NCBI GenBank assembly: GCA_030642005.1
Contig: DAOWOP010000072.1
Location: 1-12,361, forward strand
DNA from: Planctomycetales bacterium
Lineage (GTDB): Bacteria > Planctomycetota > Phycisphaerae > SM23-33
Direction of reading: 5' to 3'
Length of the DNA stretch: 12,361 nucleotides
The position numbers and the translations under genes are program-made. Positions 12,203 through 12,361 of the stretch are shown in pieces. Position 1 is the first letter of the stretch; each line of letters opens with the position of its first letter. The notes beneath the pieces are model-generated. The model made no database searches, was not told the DNA's origin, and was given only the letters and a program-made list of their open reading frames with translations.

Positions 12203-12228
12203 CCGACGGATAGCTATCCGTCGGTTTT
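12203..12228 (+). terminator. Intrinsic terminator of the Mla operon
   Basis: Perfect stem CCGACGGAT (12203-12211) / ATCCGTCGG (12216-12224) with loop AGCT, followed by TTTT (12225-12228) and then GCTT. It is preceded by AA-rich sequence, so it could also work on the minus strand. Confidence 0.82.
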
Positions 12229-12245
12229 GCTTCCACCGATGCAGG

Positions 12246-12361
12246 GGAACTTTTCGGAACAAAGCGGAACGAAGCGGAACGAATGGGAACCATTGGGAAC
12301 GAAACGGAAAGATTCGGAAAGAATGGGAAAGATTGGGAAAGATTGGGAAAGTTTAGGAAAG
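12246..12361 (+). repeat. Decanucleotide tandem array (GGAA-N6), open at the right edge
   Basis: Eleven full 10-bp units and one partial unit all begin with GGAA: GGAACTTTTC, GGAACAAAGC, GGAACGAAGC, GGAACGAATG, GGAACCATTG, GGAACGAAAC, GGAAAGATTC, GGAAAGAATG, GGAAAGATTG (twice), GGAAAGTTTA, GGAAAG. The fifth base shifts from C in the first six units to A in the later ones. A 10-bp period cannot encode a simple amino-acid repeat. The strict phase suggests recent slippage growth or selection on one face of the helix. The array continues beyond the window. Confidence 0.92.

Noticed and set aside
12246..12361. CRISPR array
   Set aside because: The units are 10 bp, directly joined and degenerate, with no 25-40 bp repeats or unique spacers.

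Overview
The window looks like a chromosomal segment of a Planctomycetota bacterium, perhaps of the Phycisphaerae/Sedimentisphaerales type. This is inferred from style, not from a marker tree. The clues are a HEAT plus beta-propeller secreted protein, a small HEAT lipoprotein sharing the same Gly-Tyr / Trp-Arg-x-Trp module, a long TPR protein, GTG starts, a fairly GC-rich coding sequence, and many short tandem repeats between and inside genes.

Layout. (1) 3-2726 (+): valyl-tRNA synthetase, cut by the left edge, with an in-frame heptanucleotide repeat insertion. (2) 2748-5146 (-): rsmA (16S rRNA dimethyltransferase) followed by a TPR protein gene, running tail-to-tail into valS. (3) 5147-5274: a divergent spacer of heptamer repeats in inverted orientation, leading into nfi (endonuclease V, +). 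(4) 5950-6347: a nested, nearly palindromic element of about 400 bp between the convergent genes nfi and the HEAT/propeller gene; it may be a MITE-like repeat, a two-way terminator or a structured RNA. (5) 6341-7792 (-): secreted HEAT/beta-propeller protein. (6) 7793-7896: a compact divergent promoter region with two good sigma70-like promoters whose -10 boxes lie only 6-8 nt from the start codons. (7) 7897-12070 (+): a probable operon of HEAT lipoprotein, RsbW-type kinase, STAS protein, MlaE permease, MlaF ATPase and MlaD (MCE) protein. (8) 12071-12361: repeats, a clear intrinsic terminator and a 10-bp tandem array that runs off the right edge.

How the genes may work together. MlaE, MlaF and MlaD form an ABC-type phospholipid transporter at the inner membrane. 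The STAS protein sits in the position of MlaB, the STAS subunit of the E. coli complex, but it keeps the DSSG motif of phosphorylatable anti-sigma antagonists. It directly follows a gene for a serine kinase of the RsbW/SpoIIAB type. The most interesting hypothesis is that a partner-switching phospho-relay controls the lipid transporter rather than, or as well as, a sigma factor. The second theme is the density of 7-, 8- and 10-bp tandem repeats, which occupy most longer spacers, enter two coding regions and supply the start codon of nfi.
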